From Candidatus Dojkabacteria bacterium (GTDB lineage: Bacteria; Patescibacteriota; Dojkabacteria; SC72; JAFGCJ01): a stretch of 40,054 nucleotides of DNA. The stretch is taken from positions 1-40,054 of the forward strand of contig JAFGIK010000105.1 of NCBI GenBank assembly GCA_016929645.1, in the 5' to 3' direction. The notes under the pieces were generated by a model. That model was not told where the DNA came from. It saw only the letters and a list, made by a program, of their open reading frames with translations, and did no database searches. Below are positions 29,963-40,034 of this stretch, piece after piece; positions within the stretch are counted from its first letter, which is position 1; each line of letters starts with the position of its first letter. Made by a program: the position numbers and the translations under genes.

Positions 29963-30512
29963 CGTTATTGAACGGGAATCCAAACTTAAGTAAAAATGCT
30001 TTAGCATACTCGTCTTTATTCGTCGAAATCACCAACGTAACTTCCATACCTCTTAACTTTGTAACCGCATTTGAGTCAACTTCTGGAAATACTGTATGCT
30101 CCTTTATACCAATGGTATAATTTCCATTACCATCAAAAGATTTACTAGAAATTCCTCGAAAATCCTTAGTCCTAGGAAAAACAACATTTACGATTTTATC
30201 TAAAAACTCCCACATTCTATTACCTCTTAACGTAACAGTCAATCCAACAACATCACCTTTTCGAAGCTTAAACCCAGATATTGCCTTTTTAGCTTTAGTT
30301 AAGACAGGTTTCTGGCCACTTAGCATCGCAAGATCCTGAGTCAAAGCCTCAATATCTGTCTTGTCAGTATTATCAGTATTTAAACCAGTATTTATTACGA
30401 TTTTTTTAAGAGTTGGAATTTCCATAACATTTTTTAACTTCAACTCTTTGTATAATTGATCCTTAAATTCTTTATTATATTGTTCTTTTAATCTTGGTAT
30501 ATATTTTTCCAT
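29946..30512 (-). CDS. rplE: 50S ribosomal protein uL5
   Basis: '[10 protein letters not shown]', '[36 protein letters not shown]', '[30 protein letters not shown]'. Confidence 0.97.
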   Translation of the reverse strand: MEKYIPRLKEQYNKEFKDQLYKELKLKNVMEIPTLKKIVINTGLNTDNTDKTDIEALTQDLAMLSGQKPVLTKAKKAISGFKLRKGDVVGLTVTLRGNRMWEFLDKIVNVVFPRTKDFRGISSKSFDGNGNYTIGIKEHTVFPEVDSNAVTKLRGMEVTLVISTNKDEYAKAFLLKFGFPFNNDGKKI

Positions 30513-30514
30513 TT

Positions 30515-30901
30515 CTATTTTTTATCTTTTTTTGATTTAGATGTTTGTTTTTTATCACTACTTTTAGATACTGATTTCTTAACTGAAGGAACAGAATCAA
30601 CTTGCTTACCACATTTCTTACAAATCCTTAATTTCTTACCGTCATCAATCTTATACCCGACTCTTGTTGCCTTTGAGCATGAAGGACAAACAATCATAAC
30701 TTTGGATACTTTCATTGGTTTTATAATATCAATAATTGCAGACTCTTTATCTTTTCCATTACCCTTGACACTTTTCTTATACATATTTAAACCTTCAACA
30801 ACGATCTCTTTAGTAGAAGGAATTACCTTTAAAACCTTACCTGTTTTACCTGAGTCATTTCCGTATAAAACTTTTACTAAATCATCTTTTTTAATCTTCA
30901 T
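30515..30901 (-). CDS. rplX: 50S ribosomal protein uL24 with zinc-ribbon-like C-terminus
   Basis: KOW motif 'KDDLVKVLYGNDSGKTGKVLKV'; 'VCPSCSKATRVGYKIDDGKKLRICKKCGKQVD'. Confidence 0.95.
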   Translation of the reverse strand: MKIKKDDLVKVLYGNDSGKTGKVLKVIPSTKEIVVEGLNMYKKSVKGNGKDKESAIIDIIKPMKVSKVMIVCPSCSKATRVGYKIDDGKKLRICKKCGKQVDSVPSVKKSVSKSSDKKQTSKSKKDKK

Positions 30902-31272
30902 ACTACCTCTAAAGCTAATGAAATTATCTTATCGTAACCTCGTTCTTTTAATTCTCTTGCAATTGGACCAAAAACTCTTGTACCTTTAGGCTCTTTCGAT
31001 GTTTTAGCGGAAAGAATAACTCCTGCATTTTCATCAAATCTTACATACGAACCATCCGCTCTTCTATACTCTTTTTTTACTCGTGTTATAACTGCTGGAT
31101 TAACGGTATGTTCACTTACAAGTCCATGAGGAATTGCCTTCGTTACAGATACAATTACTAAGTCTCCCAGACTACAACACAATTTATGAGAGCCACCAGG
31201 AATACCAATTACCTTAGCTTCTCGTGCTCCAGTGTTATCAGATATTTTAATTATTGTTCCAATTTTAATCAT
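30898..31272 (-). CDS. rplN: 50S ribosomal protein uL14
   Basis: 'ISDNTGAREAKVIGIPGGS', 'FDENAGVILSAKTSKEPKGTRVFGPIARELKERGYDKIISLALEVV'. Confidence 0.97.
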   Translation of the reverse strand: MIKIGTIIKISDNTGAREAKVIGIPGGSHKLCCSLGDLVIVSVTKAIPHGLVSEHTVNPAVITRVKKEYRRADGSYVRFDENAGVILSAKTSKEPKGTRVFGPIARELKERGYDKIISLALEVV

Positions 31273-31291
31273 TTCAATAAATTTCTAACTT

Positions 31292-31531
31292 TTAATTATT
31301 TAATATTTCTACAACTTTCCATCTTTTGGTCTTTGATATAGGTTTTGTTTCCTCAATTATTACACTTGTTCCAGGCTCAACTTTATCTTCTGTATGAGCG
31401 TAATATTTCTTTTTTAATGATATAACACGGTTATACATTGGATGGGGCAACTTTCTATGCACCTCAACAACAACGGTCTTATCCATACTGTTCTTTGATA
31501 CAACTCCTTCTAATCTCATTTTACTTCCCAT
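31292..31531 (-). CDS. rpsQ: 30S ribosomal protein uS17
   Basis: '[43 protein letters not shown]'; exact start uncertain (31546, 31531 or 31519). Confidence 0.94.
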   Translation of the reverse strand: MGSKMRLEGVVSKNSMDKTVVVEVHRKLPHPMYNRVISLKKKYYAHTEDKVEPGTSVIIEETKPISKTKRWKVVEILNN

Positions 31532-31754
31532 TATTTTCAGTATCACTTAAATTATCTAATTCGAGAGTTTTAATTTTCGTTAGGATTTTAGCATATTCTT
31601 TCCTTAATTTCCTGGGTTTTCTTACATCAGACATTTTCCCAGTTCTTAATTCAAAGTATGCATCCCTAATTTCCTGTCGCCTCTTTTCAGCATCCTCTCT
31701 CAATGATACTAATTCGCTATTTTCTTCATTTTTGATTGTTTCTTTTTTTGCCAT
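31521..31754 (-). CDS. rpmC: 50S ribosomal protein uL29
   Basis: Helical 77-aa protein at the rpmC position; '[44 protein letters not shown]'. Confidence 0.92.
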   Translation of the reverse strand: MAKKETIKNEENSELVSLREDAEKRRQEIRDAYFELRTGKMSDVRKPRKLRKEYAKILTKIKTLELDNLSDTENNGK

Positions 31755-31769
31755 ATTCTTGATTGATTA

Positions 31770-32177
31770 TTATTGTTTAACTATAAATCTAGTCTTAACA
31801 CTTAATTTATGAGATGCAAGTCTAAATGCCTCTCTTGCAATATCTTCTGAAACTCCTCCTATTTCAAACATCACCCGTCCAGGTCTTACAACAGCAACAT
31901 TATATTCAACATCTCCTTTACCAGAGCCCATCTTTACTTCAGCAGGTTTCTTTGTTATTGGTTTATCGGCAAGAATTCTGATCCAAATTTTCCCCTTTCT
32001 TTTCAAATAACTAACCATAGCACGTCTGGCTGCTTCAATTTCTCTTTCATTAACCCATCCACAATCTTTAGATTGAACTCCGAAATCGCCAAAGTCTACT
32101 ACATTACAACTATTAGCGACACCTCTTCTTTTACCTCTAAATTGTTTTCTAAATTTTGATTTCTTTGGAACTATCAT
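31770..32177 (-). CDS. rplP: 50S ribosomal protein uL16
   Basis: 'PKKSKFRKQFRGKRRG', 'KIWIRILADKPITKKPAEVKMGSGKGDVEYNVAVVRPGRVMFEIGGV'. Confidence 0.97.
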   Translation of the reverse strand: MIVPKKSKFRKQFRGKRRGVANSCNVVDFGDFGVQSKDCGWVNEREIEAARRAMVSYLKRKGKIWIRILADKPITKKPAEVKMGSGKGDVEYNVAVVRPGRVMFEIGGVSEDIAREAFRLASHKLSVKTRFIVKQ

Positions 32178-32195
32178 AATTTGTTAATACTGTTA

Positions 32196-32855
32196 TTATT
32201 TTTCGCTTTCTTTTTCATTTGAATTCTTTTTAATATCTCCTTTATAAACCCAGACTTTTACACCATGTTTACCTGCATTTCTAACTGCAGCAGCTTCTTC
32301 TGCAAAATCAATATCGGCACGGAGCCTTTGTAATGGTGTCGTACCAAACTCCATTTTAATTGTTCTACTTTGCTTTGGTACACCGAAATCTCCAGAGATC
32401 CAAATCTTAATACCAAGTGCACCTGCCTGCATTGCTTTTTCACGTTCAGTGATCATTAACCTTTTCGGTGATTGTCTTTTCTCCATACCTGTTGCAATAT
32501 TGTATGCAATAACTTTTGCCGATAATTCTGGTTTTTTAACCTCTTTAATCTTAATATCAATATCTTTTCCGAATCTTCGCTGTAATTCATTTTTTAATTT
32601 TTCGATGCCTTCACCACCTCGACCAATAGCAATGCCTGGTCTTGCAACATGTACATCAACATTTGTCTTATTCAAAGATCTACTTATTTCAACATTATCA
32701 AGTCCTGCAGGTTTTAACTCTTTATTTATAAATTCTCTTATTTTTATATCTTGATGAAGATTTTTTACATACTCTTCCTTCTCAGCATACCAAAGAGATT
32801 TCCAATCTGTAGTTATTCCTAATCTTAAAGCTGTTGCGCTAATTTTTTGTCCCAT
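32196..32855 (-). CDS. rpsC: 30S ribosomal protein uS3
   Basis: 'MGQKISATALRLGITTDWKSLWYAEKEEY', KH region 'VHVARPGIAIGRGGEGIEKL', 'GVKVWVYKGD'. Confidence 0.97.
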   Translation of the reverse strand: MGQKISATALRLGITTDWKSLWYAEKEEYVKNLHQDIKIREFINKELKPAGLDNVEISRSLNKTNVDVHVARPGIAIGRGGEGIEKLKNELQRRFGKDIDIKIKEVKKPELSAKVIAYNIATGMEKRQSPKRLMITEREKAMQAGALGIKIWISGDFGVPKQSRTIKMEFGTTPLQRLRADIDFAEEAAAVRNAGKHGVKVWVYKGDIKKNSNEKESEK

Positions 32856-32856
32856 A

Positions 32857-33240
32857 TTAATTAGATTCTATTAATTCAACTAAAATATGTGATCTTCTTT
32901 TCTTCTTCCTTGCAACATTACCACGACTTACATATTTAAATCTAGGTAATTTTAATCCTTCATCCACAAGAATAGATTTCACAACTAGATTCTTGATATC
33001 CATATTGTTATTATTTTCAGCACTAGAAGCAGCAGATTTGATAAGCTTCAAGAGAATACCAGCAGCCTTCTTATGTGTCAATTTTAAAATATTTTCCGCA
33101 TCAATTACTTTTCTTCCTCTGACAAGATCTGCAAGCAACCTTGTTTTCTGTGGAGTAGACAAGACATTCTTAGCATAAGCAGATACTACTTTCTTTGTTT
33201 TGCTTGTTGTATTAGGTTTTGTAACAGCTTTTTTAGCCAT
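32857..33240 (-). CDS. rplV: 50S ribosomal protein uL22
   Basis: 'AYAKNVLSTPQKTRLLADLVRGRKVIDAENIL', 'RGNVARKKKRRSHILVEL'. Confidence 0.96.
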   Translation of the reverse strand: MAKKAVTKPNTTSKTKKVVSAYAKNVLSTPQKTRLLADLVRGRKVIDAENILKLTHKKAAGILLKLIKSAASSAENNNNMDIKNLVVKSILVDEGLKLPRFKYVSRGNVARKKKRRSHILVELIESN

Positions 33241-33261
33241 TAATAATTACTGTAAATTAAA

Positions 33262-33564
33262 CTATTCCTCGAACCTACCAGAACCTCCATAGATCTTAGA
33301 AATCTTACCTTTCTTGGCGTGTCCTTTAAAAGTCCTTGTTGGTGAAAATTCTCCTAACTTATGACCAACCATAGATTCTTCGATTAAAACAGATATATGA
33401 TTCTTTCCGTTATGAACACCAATTGTCAAACCGACCATATCCGGAGTTATTGTTGAACTTCTTGCCCAAGTCTTGATTGGACTTTTATCGCCAGCCTTTG
33501 CTTTTTCAATCTTCTTTTGTAATTTTGGATGGACGTAAAGTCCCTTTTTAAGCGATCTTGCCAT
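33262..33564 (-). CDS. rpsS: 30S ribosomal protein uS19
   Basis: '[22 protein letters not shown]', '[50 protein letters not shown]'. Confidence 0.97.
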   Translation of the reverse strand: MARSLKKGLYVHPKLQKKIEKAKAGDKSPIKTWARSSTITPDMVGLTIGVHNGKNHISVLIEESMVGHKLGEFSPTRTFKGHAKKGKISKIYGGSGRFEE

Positions 33565-33581
33565 AATATTTTTTTTAAAAA

Positions 33582-34448
33582 CTAATATGTACTTTTAGTC
33601 TCTGGTCTTCTTCTTGTAGTCTTTCTCTTTATAATATATTTCCCTGTTGATTTATTTTTTCTTGTCTTAACACCAATTCTATTTCCCCAGATATCTTTTG
33701 AGCCATGATAACCACCACCAACGCCTGTTCTACCTTCACCAGCTCCATGTGGATGCTGCTCTGCATGCATTGCCGTACCTCTGACTGACGGTCTAAATCC
33801 CATCCTTCTTTTTCTTCCAGCTTTCCCAAGTTTAACGTTCATATGATCCTCGTTTCCTACTTGACCAACTGTTGCATAAGATTCAATTGGTACTAATCTG
33901 ATTTCACCTGAAGGCATCTTTAATTGCATATATTTACCTGTTGAATCCTCACCTTGAGCAACAATTATAACCCCTGCAGATCGTCCAAACTGGCCACCCT
34001 TACCAGGAACAATTTCAACATCAAACACTGGTGTTCCTGAGGGAATATTCTTCAATTTCAAAGTATTTCCAACTTCTGGCATTGCATTTTCTGAAGTAAT
34101 TACATTATTTCCAACTTCCAAATTTCTTGCAGCAAGAACATAGCGTCGTTCTCCATCAGCATATTTTATAAGAGCAATATTGGCAGAAATATTTGGATCA
34201 TACTCTAATGCTTCAACAATACCTGGAATATCAAACTTGTTTTTCTTATGATCAATGAGTCGAAGTTTCCGTTTTACTCCTCCACCTCGATGTCTGACAG
34301 TTACCCTACCAAGTCGATTTCTTCCACTTCCTGCGATTTTCCCACGAACCAATTTCTTTTCAGGTTTCTTTTTACTTAAGTTGGACCTATCCTCTAAATG
34401 AGTATGTCTCAACGTTGATGTTTTTGGATTGTAACTTTTAATCGCCAT
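33582..34448 (-). CDS. rplB: 50S ribosomal protein uL2
   Basis: '[45 protein letters not shown]', '[23 protein letters not shown]'. Confidence 0.97.
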   Translation of the reverse strand: MAIKSYNPKTSTLRHTHLEDRSNLSKKKPEKKLVRGKIAGSGRNRLGRVTVRHRGGGVKRKLRLIDHKKNKFDIPGIVEALEYDPNISANIALIKYADGERRYVLAARNLEVGNNVITSENAMPEVGNTLKLKNIPSGTPVFDVEIVPGKGGQFGRSAGVIIVAQGEDSTGKYMQLKMPSGEIRLVPIESYATVGQVGNEDHMNVKLGKAGRKRRMGFRPSVRGTAMHAEQHPHGAGEGRTGVGGGYHGSKDIWGNRIGVKTRKNKSTGKYIIKRKTTRRRPETKSTY

Positions 34449-34453
34449 AATGT

Positions 34454-34738
34454 TTATTTAAAAATATCAATTGTGTCTCCAGACTTTAACGTAACAATAG
34501 CTTTTTTAGTATCATTCCTATATCTTACCGTACGCTTCGACCAATCAAATAGCTTACTACCTTTTTTATTTAAAATATTAACCTTCAAAACTGTAACTTT
34601 GAATTTGCTTTCTATCTCATCTTTAACCTGTTTCCTGTTTGCAGCTTTATTGACTAAAAATGTATACACTCCTACATCAGCAGAATTAAAGCTTTTTTCT
34701 GAAACAACAGGTTTTATTATAACACTACTTAATTTCAT
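34454..34738 (-). CDS. rplW: 50S ribosomal protein uL23
   Basis: 'IIKPVVSEKSFNSADVGVYTFLVNKAANRKQVKDEIESKFKVTVLKVNILN'. Confidence 0.96.
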   Translation of the reverse strand: MKLSSVIIKPVVSEKSFNSADVGVYTFLVNKAANRKQVKDEIESKFKVTVLKVNILNKKGSKLFDWSKRTVRYRNDTKKAIVTLKSGDTIDIFK

Positions 34739-35379
34739 TTTAATCTTCCTTCAATTTCAGTTATTGAATCATTTAAAACCAAAACTTTATCTGAATTCAT
34801 TAATTCAAAAATATTGAAATTTAAAGAATCATTCAAATTAACTTTTTTTAGATTTCTAACACTTCTTAATAAGTCTTCTTTTCTCTCTATTTTTTTATTT
34901 ACAATAATTAAAACTTTTGAACAAATATCCTTACCAAAAAACGATTTAATAAAATTATCCATATTCTTAGTAGAAGACAAAACACTATCATCAAACCCTT
35001 CTATAAAAGAAACACTTCCAGAACCAATCATCTCTGACAAAACACATTTTATTGCTAATTTATTAATCTTCTTTGGAATCCTCTTCATTTTTTTATAAGG
35101 AACAGGTCCAAATGTTACACCACCTTTAATCCACAAAGGAGATCTTATTGATCCCTGCCTTGCTCGTCCAGTACCTTTTTGACGCCAAGGTTTCCTACCA
35201 CCACCTTGAACATCTCCTCTTGTTTTAGAATGTGCTGTACCTTTTCTTTGATTGTCAAGATAAACATTAACAGCCTGGGAAACAACACCCTCATTCATAG
35301 AAACAGCCCATACAGCTTCATCAAGATCAATACTTGTATCTAACGCTTTTCCTTTTTTATCAAATAGTTTAATTTTCAT
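34735..35379 (-). CDS. rplD: 50S ribosomal protein uL4
   Basis: 'GTAHSKTRGDVQGGGRKPWRQKGTGRARQGSIRSPLWIKGGVTFGP'. Confidence 0.97.
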   Translation of the reverse strand: MKIKLFDKKGKALDTSIDLDEAVWAVSMNEGVVSQAVNVYLDNQRKGTAHSKTRGDVQGGGRKPWRQKGTGRARQGSIRSPLWIKGGVTFGPVPYKKMKRIPKKINKLAIKCVLSEMIGSGSVSFIEGFDDSVLSSTKNMDNFIKSFFGKDICSKVLIIVNKKIERKEDLLRSVRNLKKVNLNDSLNFNIFELMNSDKVLVLNDSITEIEGRLK

Positions 35380-35989
35380 TTGTCTTTTGAGTTACTTCAA
35401 TTTTTATTAATGTGCCATTATTTCCAGGCAAAGATCCAGACACTAAAATATAATCGTCACCAATTTCTAAAATTCTTTTATTAACAAAAGTCACTACTTT
35501 ACCACCCATTCTTCCGGCCATTCTTTTTCCTTTAAGAACTCTACCAGGATCAGTACCAGCACCTATTGCACCTGCAGCTCTATGCCTATCAGATTGACCA
35601 TGGGTTTTGGGACCACCATGAAAACCATGTCTTTTAACAACACCAGCAAAACCTTTAGATTTCGATACAGCAGAAACTTTTACTAAAAAATCCTCAGAAA
35701 CAACATCAGAAATATTTAATTTGTCGCCAATTTTATATTCAGACTCCTCAGTATTATCTACAACCCATTCATACCCAGGAACAAACTTCAGTCCTTTAAA
35801 AGATCCTGTCTCTGATTGAGTAGGGTTTTTCTTTTGACCAATTCCAATTCCAACCTTCATCTTTTGTCCTTGCACAGTCTCGACTCGAGTAACAAAATTG
35901 TCAGGAAGATGTACAACAGTAACAGGTCGTAACTTACCATCTTTGAAAACCTGAGTCATTCCTTTTTTTGTTCCTAATAAATAGTTCAT
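35369..35989 (-). CDS. rplC: 50S ribosomal protein uL3
   Basis: 'LLGTKKGMTQVFKDGKLRPVTVV', 'GFAGVVKRHGFHGGPKTHGQSDRHRAAGAIGAGTDPGRVLKGKRMAGRMG'. Confidence 0.97.
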   Translation of the reverse strand: MNYLLGTKKGMTQVFKDGKLRPVTVVHLPDNFVTRVETVQGQKMKVGIGIGQKKNPTQSETGSFKGLKFVPGYEWVVDNTEESEYKIGDKLNISDVVSEDFLVKVSAVSKSKGFAGVVKRHGFHGGPKTHGQSDRHRAAGAIGAGTDPGRVLKGKRMAGRMGGKVVTFVNKRILEIGDDYILVSGSLPGNNGTLIKIEVTQKTNEN

Positions 35990-36011
35990 TACAAAAGAAA
36001 ATAATTATAAA

Positions 36012-36320
36012 CTACAATATTTCTATCCCAACTCCAGCAGGAACTTGAAGATGCTGAAGAGCATCAATCGTCTGCGCAGTAGGATCAAGAATATCGATTA
36101 ATCTTTTATGGGTCCTTATCTCGAAATGCTCCATTGATCTTTTATAAACATGAGGCGATCTATTTACCGCAAATTTCTGAATAACTGTCGGTAATGGAAT
36201 CGGACCAGACACCTTAGCACCCGTTCTTATAGCTGTCTCAACAATACTCTTGGCTGATCGATCAATAACCCTCGCATCGTATCCTTTCAATTTGATTCGA
36301 ATTTTTGCAGGTGCAGTCAT
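36012..36320 (-). CDS. rpsJ: 30S ribosomal protein uS10
   Basis: '[39 protein letters not shown]', '[19 protein letters not shown]'. Confidence 0.97.
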   Translation of the reverse strand: MTAPAKIRIKLKGYDARVIDRSAKSIVETAIRTGAKVSGPIPLPTVIQKFAVNRSPHVYKRSMEHFEIRTHKRLIDILDPTAQTIDALQHLQVPAGVGIEIL

Positions 36321-36347
36321 TTTAAATAAAGAGCTAAAAATTAAATT

Positions 36348-36378
36348 TAGGTGGGGTTGGCGAAGCCAACCCCACCTA
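36348..36378 (-). terminator. GC-rich hairpin between tuf and rpsJ (terminator/attenuator)
   Basis: Minus-strand TAGGTGGGGTTGGC-TTC-GCCAACCCCACCTA, 14-bp perfect stem, followed by AATTTAATTTTTAG; begins 5 nt past the tuf stop. Confidence 0.75.
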
Positions 36379-36383
36379 CTTAC

Positions 36384-37568
36384 TTATTTAACAACTTCCG
36401 TTATAACACCAGCTCCAACAGTTCTACCACCCTCTCGAATAGAGAATTTTTGACCTTTCTCAAGAACAACAGGGGCTATAAGTTTACAAGAAAGCTCTAC
36501 ATGATCTCCTGGCATTACCATCTCAGTACCACTTGGTAACTCAACTGATCCAGTAACATCTGCAGTACCAACATAGAACTGTGGTTTGTATCCAGATGTA
36601 AAGGCTGTTGCTCTACCACCTTCATCCTTGGTCAAGATATAAATATCACATTTAAACTCAGTATGTGCTGTAATTGACCCTTTCTTAGCTACAACCTGTC
36701 CTCGTTCCACATCTTCTCTCTTTGCACCTCGTAACAACAAACCAACATTATCACCAGCCTGACCTTCATCAAGAGATTTATTAAACATCTCAACACCTGT
36801 AATTACAGTTGTGATATCCTTTTTATTAAGACCCTTTATATCAACTTCGTCGTTAACCTTGACAATACCTCGCTCAATTCTACCTGTTACAACCGTACCT
36901 CTACCCTCAATTGAGAATACATCTTCAATTGGCATAAGGAAGTCTTTATCGATTGGTCTTTCTGGTAATGGGATATACTCATCAACAGCATCCATTAACT
37001 TCTTAATTGCCTCAATACCCTCTGGTTTACCTTCTTCTGCAGCCTTAGCATCACCTACAATAATTGGACATTTGTCATCAAACTCATATTTCTTCAAAAG
37101 ATCTCTAATCTCTGATTCTATAAGTTCTAAAATCTCAGGATCAGTCTCACCAAAAGTATTTATAAATACAATAATCTTTGGAACTCCAACCTGTTTTGCC
37201 AAAAGAATGTGTTCTCTTGTCTGAGGCATTGGTCCATCTGCAGAGCTAACAACAAGTATAGCTCCATCCATCTGCGCAGCTCCTGTGATCATATTCTTTA
37301 CATAGTCTTTATGTCCAGGACAATCTACATGAGCATAATGTCGTTTTGCTGTCTCATATTCAACATGAGCAACAGAAATCGTTAAACTTTTTGATCTAGA
37401 CTCTGGTGAATTATCAAGTTTATGGTTCCATTTTTCAAAAGTCTCTGCATCTGGAGAGAGAGCTTTAATAATTGCACGGGCAAGTGTTGTCTTACCATGG
37501 TCAACATGACCAATTGTGCCAATATTTACATGAGGTTTTGTCCTCTCATATTTTTTAGCATCAGCCAT
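36384..37568 (-). CDS. tuf: Elongation factor Tu
   Basis: '[19 protein letters not shown]', '[41 protein letters not shown]'. Confidence 0.98.
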   Translation of the reverse strand: MADAKKYERTKPHVNIGTIGHVDHGKTTLARAIIKALSPDAETFEKWNHKLDNSPESRSKSLTISVAHVEYETAKRHYAHVDCPGHKDYVKNMITGAAQMDGAILVVSSADGPMPQTREHILLAKQVGVPKIIVFINTFGETDPEILELIESEIRDLLKKYEFDDKCPIIVGDAKAAEEGKPEGIEAIKKLMDAVDEYIPLPERPIDKDFLMPIEDVFSIEGRGTVVTGRIERGIVKVNDEVDIKGLNKKDITTVITGVEMFNKSLDEGQAGDNVGLLLRGAKREDVERGQVVAKKGSITAHTEFKCDIYILTKDEGGRATAFTSGYKPQFYVGTADVTGSVELPSGTEMVMPGDHVELSCKLIAPVVLEKGQKFSIREGGRTVGAGVITEVVK

Positions 37569-37633
37569 AATTTGGTATTAATTAAATTTATATTAAATAA
37601 GATTGTTAAAAGGCTTATTCAGTATCGCTGCGT

Positions 37634-37662
37634 ATAATAACAGAAAATATTTGACGTTGCAA
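37634..37662 (-). promoter_or_regulatory. Putative sigma70 promoter for tuf (TTGCAA-17 bp-TATTAT)
   Basis: -35 at 37657-37662, -10 at 37634-37639, 17-bp spacer, in the fusA-tuf intergenic gap. Confidence 0.6.
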
Positions 37663-37682
37663 GATAAAGTCCATTTTACCAG

Positions 37683-39794
37683 TTATTTTGTATTTTTGCT
37701 ACCAACGATCTCTTCTGTAATATTTGCAGGGACCTTTTCATAATGTGAGAACTCAACATTTGGTACACCTCTACCAGATGTCATAGATCTCAACTGATTG
37801 GTAAAACCAAACAGTTCAGATAAAGGTGCTTTCGCTCCAATAAGATGCAGCTTCCCTTTTATCTCAGTTTTTTCTATTCGACCTCTCTTACCACTAAGAA
37901 ATCCCGTAATATCTCCAACATACTCTTCAGGAGTAACAACTTCCACGCTCATAATTGGTTCAAGCAAAACAGGCTTAGCATTTTTACATCCTTCTCTAAA
38001 GGCCTGGGATGCAGCTATCTTAAATGCTTGATCAGAAGAGTCAACATCATGATAAGAACCATCGTATACTGTAACTTTGATATCAACCACTGGATATCCA
38101 GCAAGAACACCGTTAAATAAAGATTCTTTAACTCCTTTTTGAATGGATGGTATATACTCTTTAGGTATAGCACCACCTCTAACCTCATCCACAAACTCAA
38201 ATCCTTTTCCTGGTTCAAGAGGCTCAATTTTCAACCAACAATGTCCATATTGACCTCTACCACCAGATTGATGAACATATTTTCCTTCCCATTCGACAAT
38301 ATCATTTATTGTTTCTTTATATGCAACCTGTGGTTTACCTGTTGCCGCTTCAACACCAAATTCTCGCTTCATCCTGTCCACAAGAATTTCAATATGTAAC
38401 TCACCCATTCCTGAGATAATTGTTTGACCAGTTTCCTCATCGACAAAAACCTTAAATGTTGGATCTTCCTGGGCAAGCTTATTCAATGCTAGAGACATCT
38501 TTTCCTGATCTGCATTTGTCTTTGGCTCAATTGCAACATTAACAACAGGATCTGGGAATTCTATAGATTCTAAAATAATCTTATGGGATTCATCACATAA
38601 TGTATCTCCAGTAGTTGAATCTTTCAGCCCTACCAAAGCGGCAATATCCCCAGCTCTAATGCCTTCTACTTCTTCTCTATCATTTGCATGCATTAACACG
38701 ACTCGACCGACTCTCTCTTTTATATCTTTTGCTGAATTATAAACATAGCTTCCAGAGTTCAATACACCAGAATACATTCGAATATATGCAAGTGAACCAA
38801 TATGTGGATCAGTTGCAATTTTAAACACTAAACCAGAGAATGGCTCTTCTTCAACAAGTTTGCGTGTGATTTTCTTTTCTGGATCTTTAGGATCCATACC
38901 AACTACCTCACTGATATCTGCTGGTGAAGGTAAAAGTCGAACTACAAGGTCTAGTATCTTTGGAACAATATTTCCTTTTCTAGAATCACCTGTTGAAATA
39001 GGAAAGAATTTTCCAGAAATAACAGCCTTTCGCATCGCTTTCCATATCTCTTCTTCTGTAAACTCAGCACCTTCCAAATATTTCTCCATAAATGCGTCAT
39101 CATGGTCAGCAATAGCCTCCAGTAACTCTTTTCGATATTTGTCTGCAGTTTCTTTCATATCTGCAGGAATTTCTTCTTCATTCAGTAACTCACTGTCGGC
39201 GTTGTTTGGATCATATGTATAAGCTTTCATTGAAACAAGGTCAATAATTCCATGTACATCTTTCTCAATACCAAGTGGAAGATGAACTGGATATGCATTT
39301 GGACTTAATCTATCTCTAATTGTCTCTAGTGATAAATTGAAATCACCACCAATAAGATTCAGTTTATTAATAAAGCAAACTCTAGGAACATGATATTTAT
39401 CAGCTTGTCTCCATACAGTTTCGGATTGAGGCTCTACTCCTCGTCGCGCATCAAAGATAACAAGCGCTCCATCAAGAACTCTCAATGAACGCTCAACTTC
39501 TGCTGTAAAATCTACATGGCCAGGAGTATCAATAATATTGATTCTATGATTCACACCATCTACTTTCCAGAAACAGGTAGTCGCTGCGGATTGAATGGTA
39601 ATTCCTCTCTCACGTTCCTGCTCCATCCAGTCCATCTGAGTTGCACCATCATCTATTCTTCCGATTCTGTGAATCTTACCGGTAAAATACAAAATGCTTT
39701 CGGTAGTTGTAGTCTTACCTGCATCTATATGAGCAATAATTCCAATATTTCGAATTTTATTCTGCTCGAATTTAACATTCTCTGACTTTCCCAC
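37683..39794 (-). CDS. fusA: Elongation factor G
   Basis: 'NIGIIAHIDAGKTTTTESILYFTG', 'IIDTPGHVDFTAEVERSLRVLDGALVIFDARRGVEPQSETVWRQADKY'. GTG start. Confidence 0.98.
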   Translation of the reverse strand: MGKSENVKFEQNKIRNIGIIAHIDAGKTTTTESILYFTGKIHRIGRIDDGATQMDWMEQERERGITIQSAATTCFWKVDGVNHRINIIDTPGHVDFTAEVERSLRVLDGALVIFDARRGVEPQSETVWRQADKYHVPRVCFINKLNLIGGDFNLSLETIRDRLSPNAYPVHLPLGIEKDVHGIIDLVSMKAYTYDPNNADSELLNEEEIPADMKETADKYRKELLEAIADHDDAFMEKYLEGAEFTEEEIWKAMRKAVISGKFFPISTGDSRKGNIVPKILDLVVRLLPSPADISEVVGMDPKDPEKKITRKLVEEEPFSGLVFKIATDPHIGSLAYIRMYSGVLNSGSYVYNSAKDIKERVGRVVLMHANDREEVEGIRAGDIAALVGLKDSTTGDTLCDESHKIILESIEFPDPVVNVAIEPKTNADQEKMSLALNKLAQEDPTFKVFVDEETGQTIISGMGELHIEILVDRMKREFGVEAATGKPQVAYKETINDIVEWEGKYVHQSGGRGQYGHCWLKIEPLEPGKGFEFVDEVRGGAIPKEYIPSIQKGVKESLFNGVLAGYPVVDIKVTVYDGSYHDVDSSDQAFKIAASQAFREGCKNAKPVLLEPIMSVEVVTPEEYVGDITGFLSGKRGRIEKTEIKGKLHLIGAKAPLSELFGFTNQLRSMTSGRGVPNVEFSHYEKVPANITEEIVGSKNTK

Positions 39795-39853
39795 AGATAT
39801 TTAGTAATTAAAATTAGTCCATAGAATAAAGGCTTATCATGGAAACAAGTTGG

Positions 39854-39882
39854 ATTATATACAATATAATTATATCTGTCTA
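39854..39882 (-). promoter_or_regulatory. Putative sigma70 promoter for fusA (TAGACA-17 bp-TATAAT)
   Basis: -35 at 39877-39882, -10 at 39854-39859, 17-bp spacer, ~60 bp upstream of the fusA start. Confidence 0.55.
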
Positions 39883-39976
39883 ACCTTCCTCAAGAAGAAA
39901 GAAAAAATATTGAATTAATAAACTTGCTTAAGTGAATTATATCGAAATGATAAACGAAAGTCTATTGACAGTCTTG

Positions 39977-40034
39977 TCCAATGGGAAATGATACCGAAAT
40001 GAATAATTAGATCCAAAGGGAAATGATACCCAAA
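39977..40034. repeat. Two direct repeats of TCCAAwGGGAAATGATACCsAAA, 35 bp apart
   Basis: Copies begin at 39977 (tccaatgggaaatgataccgaaa) and 40012 (tccaaagggaaatgatacccaaa). Confidence 0.7.

Noticed and set aside
36811-37224. 137-aa plus-strand ORF opposite tuf.
   Set aside because: Antisense shadow of tuf; no recognisable motif.
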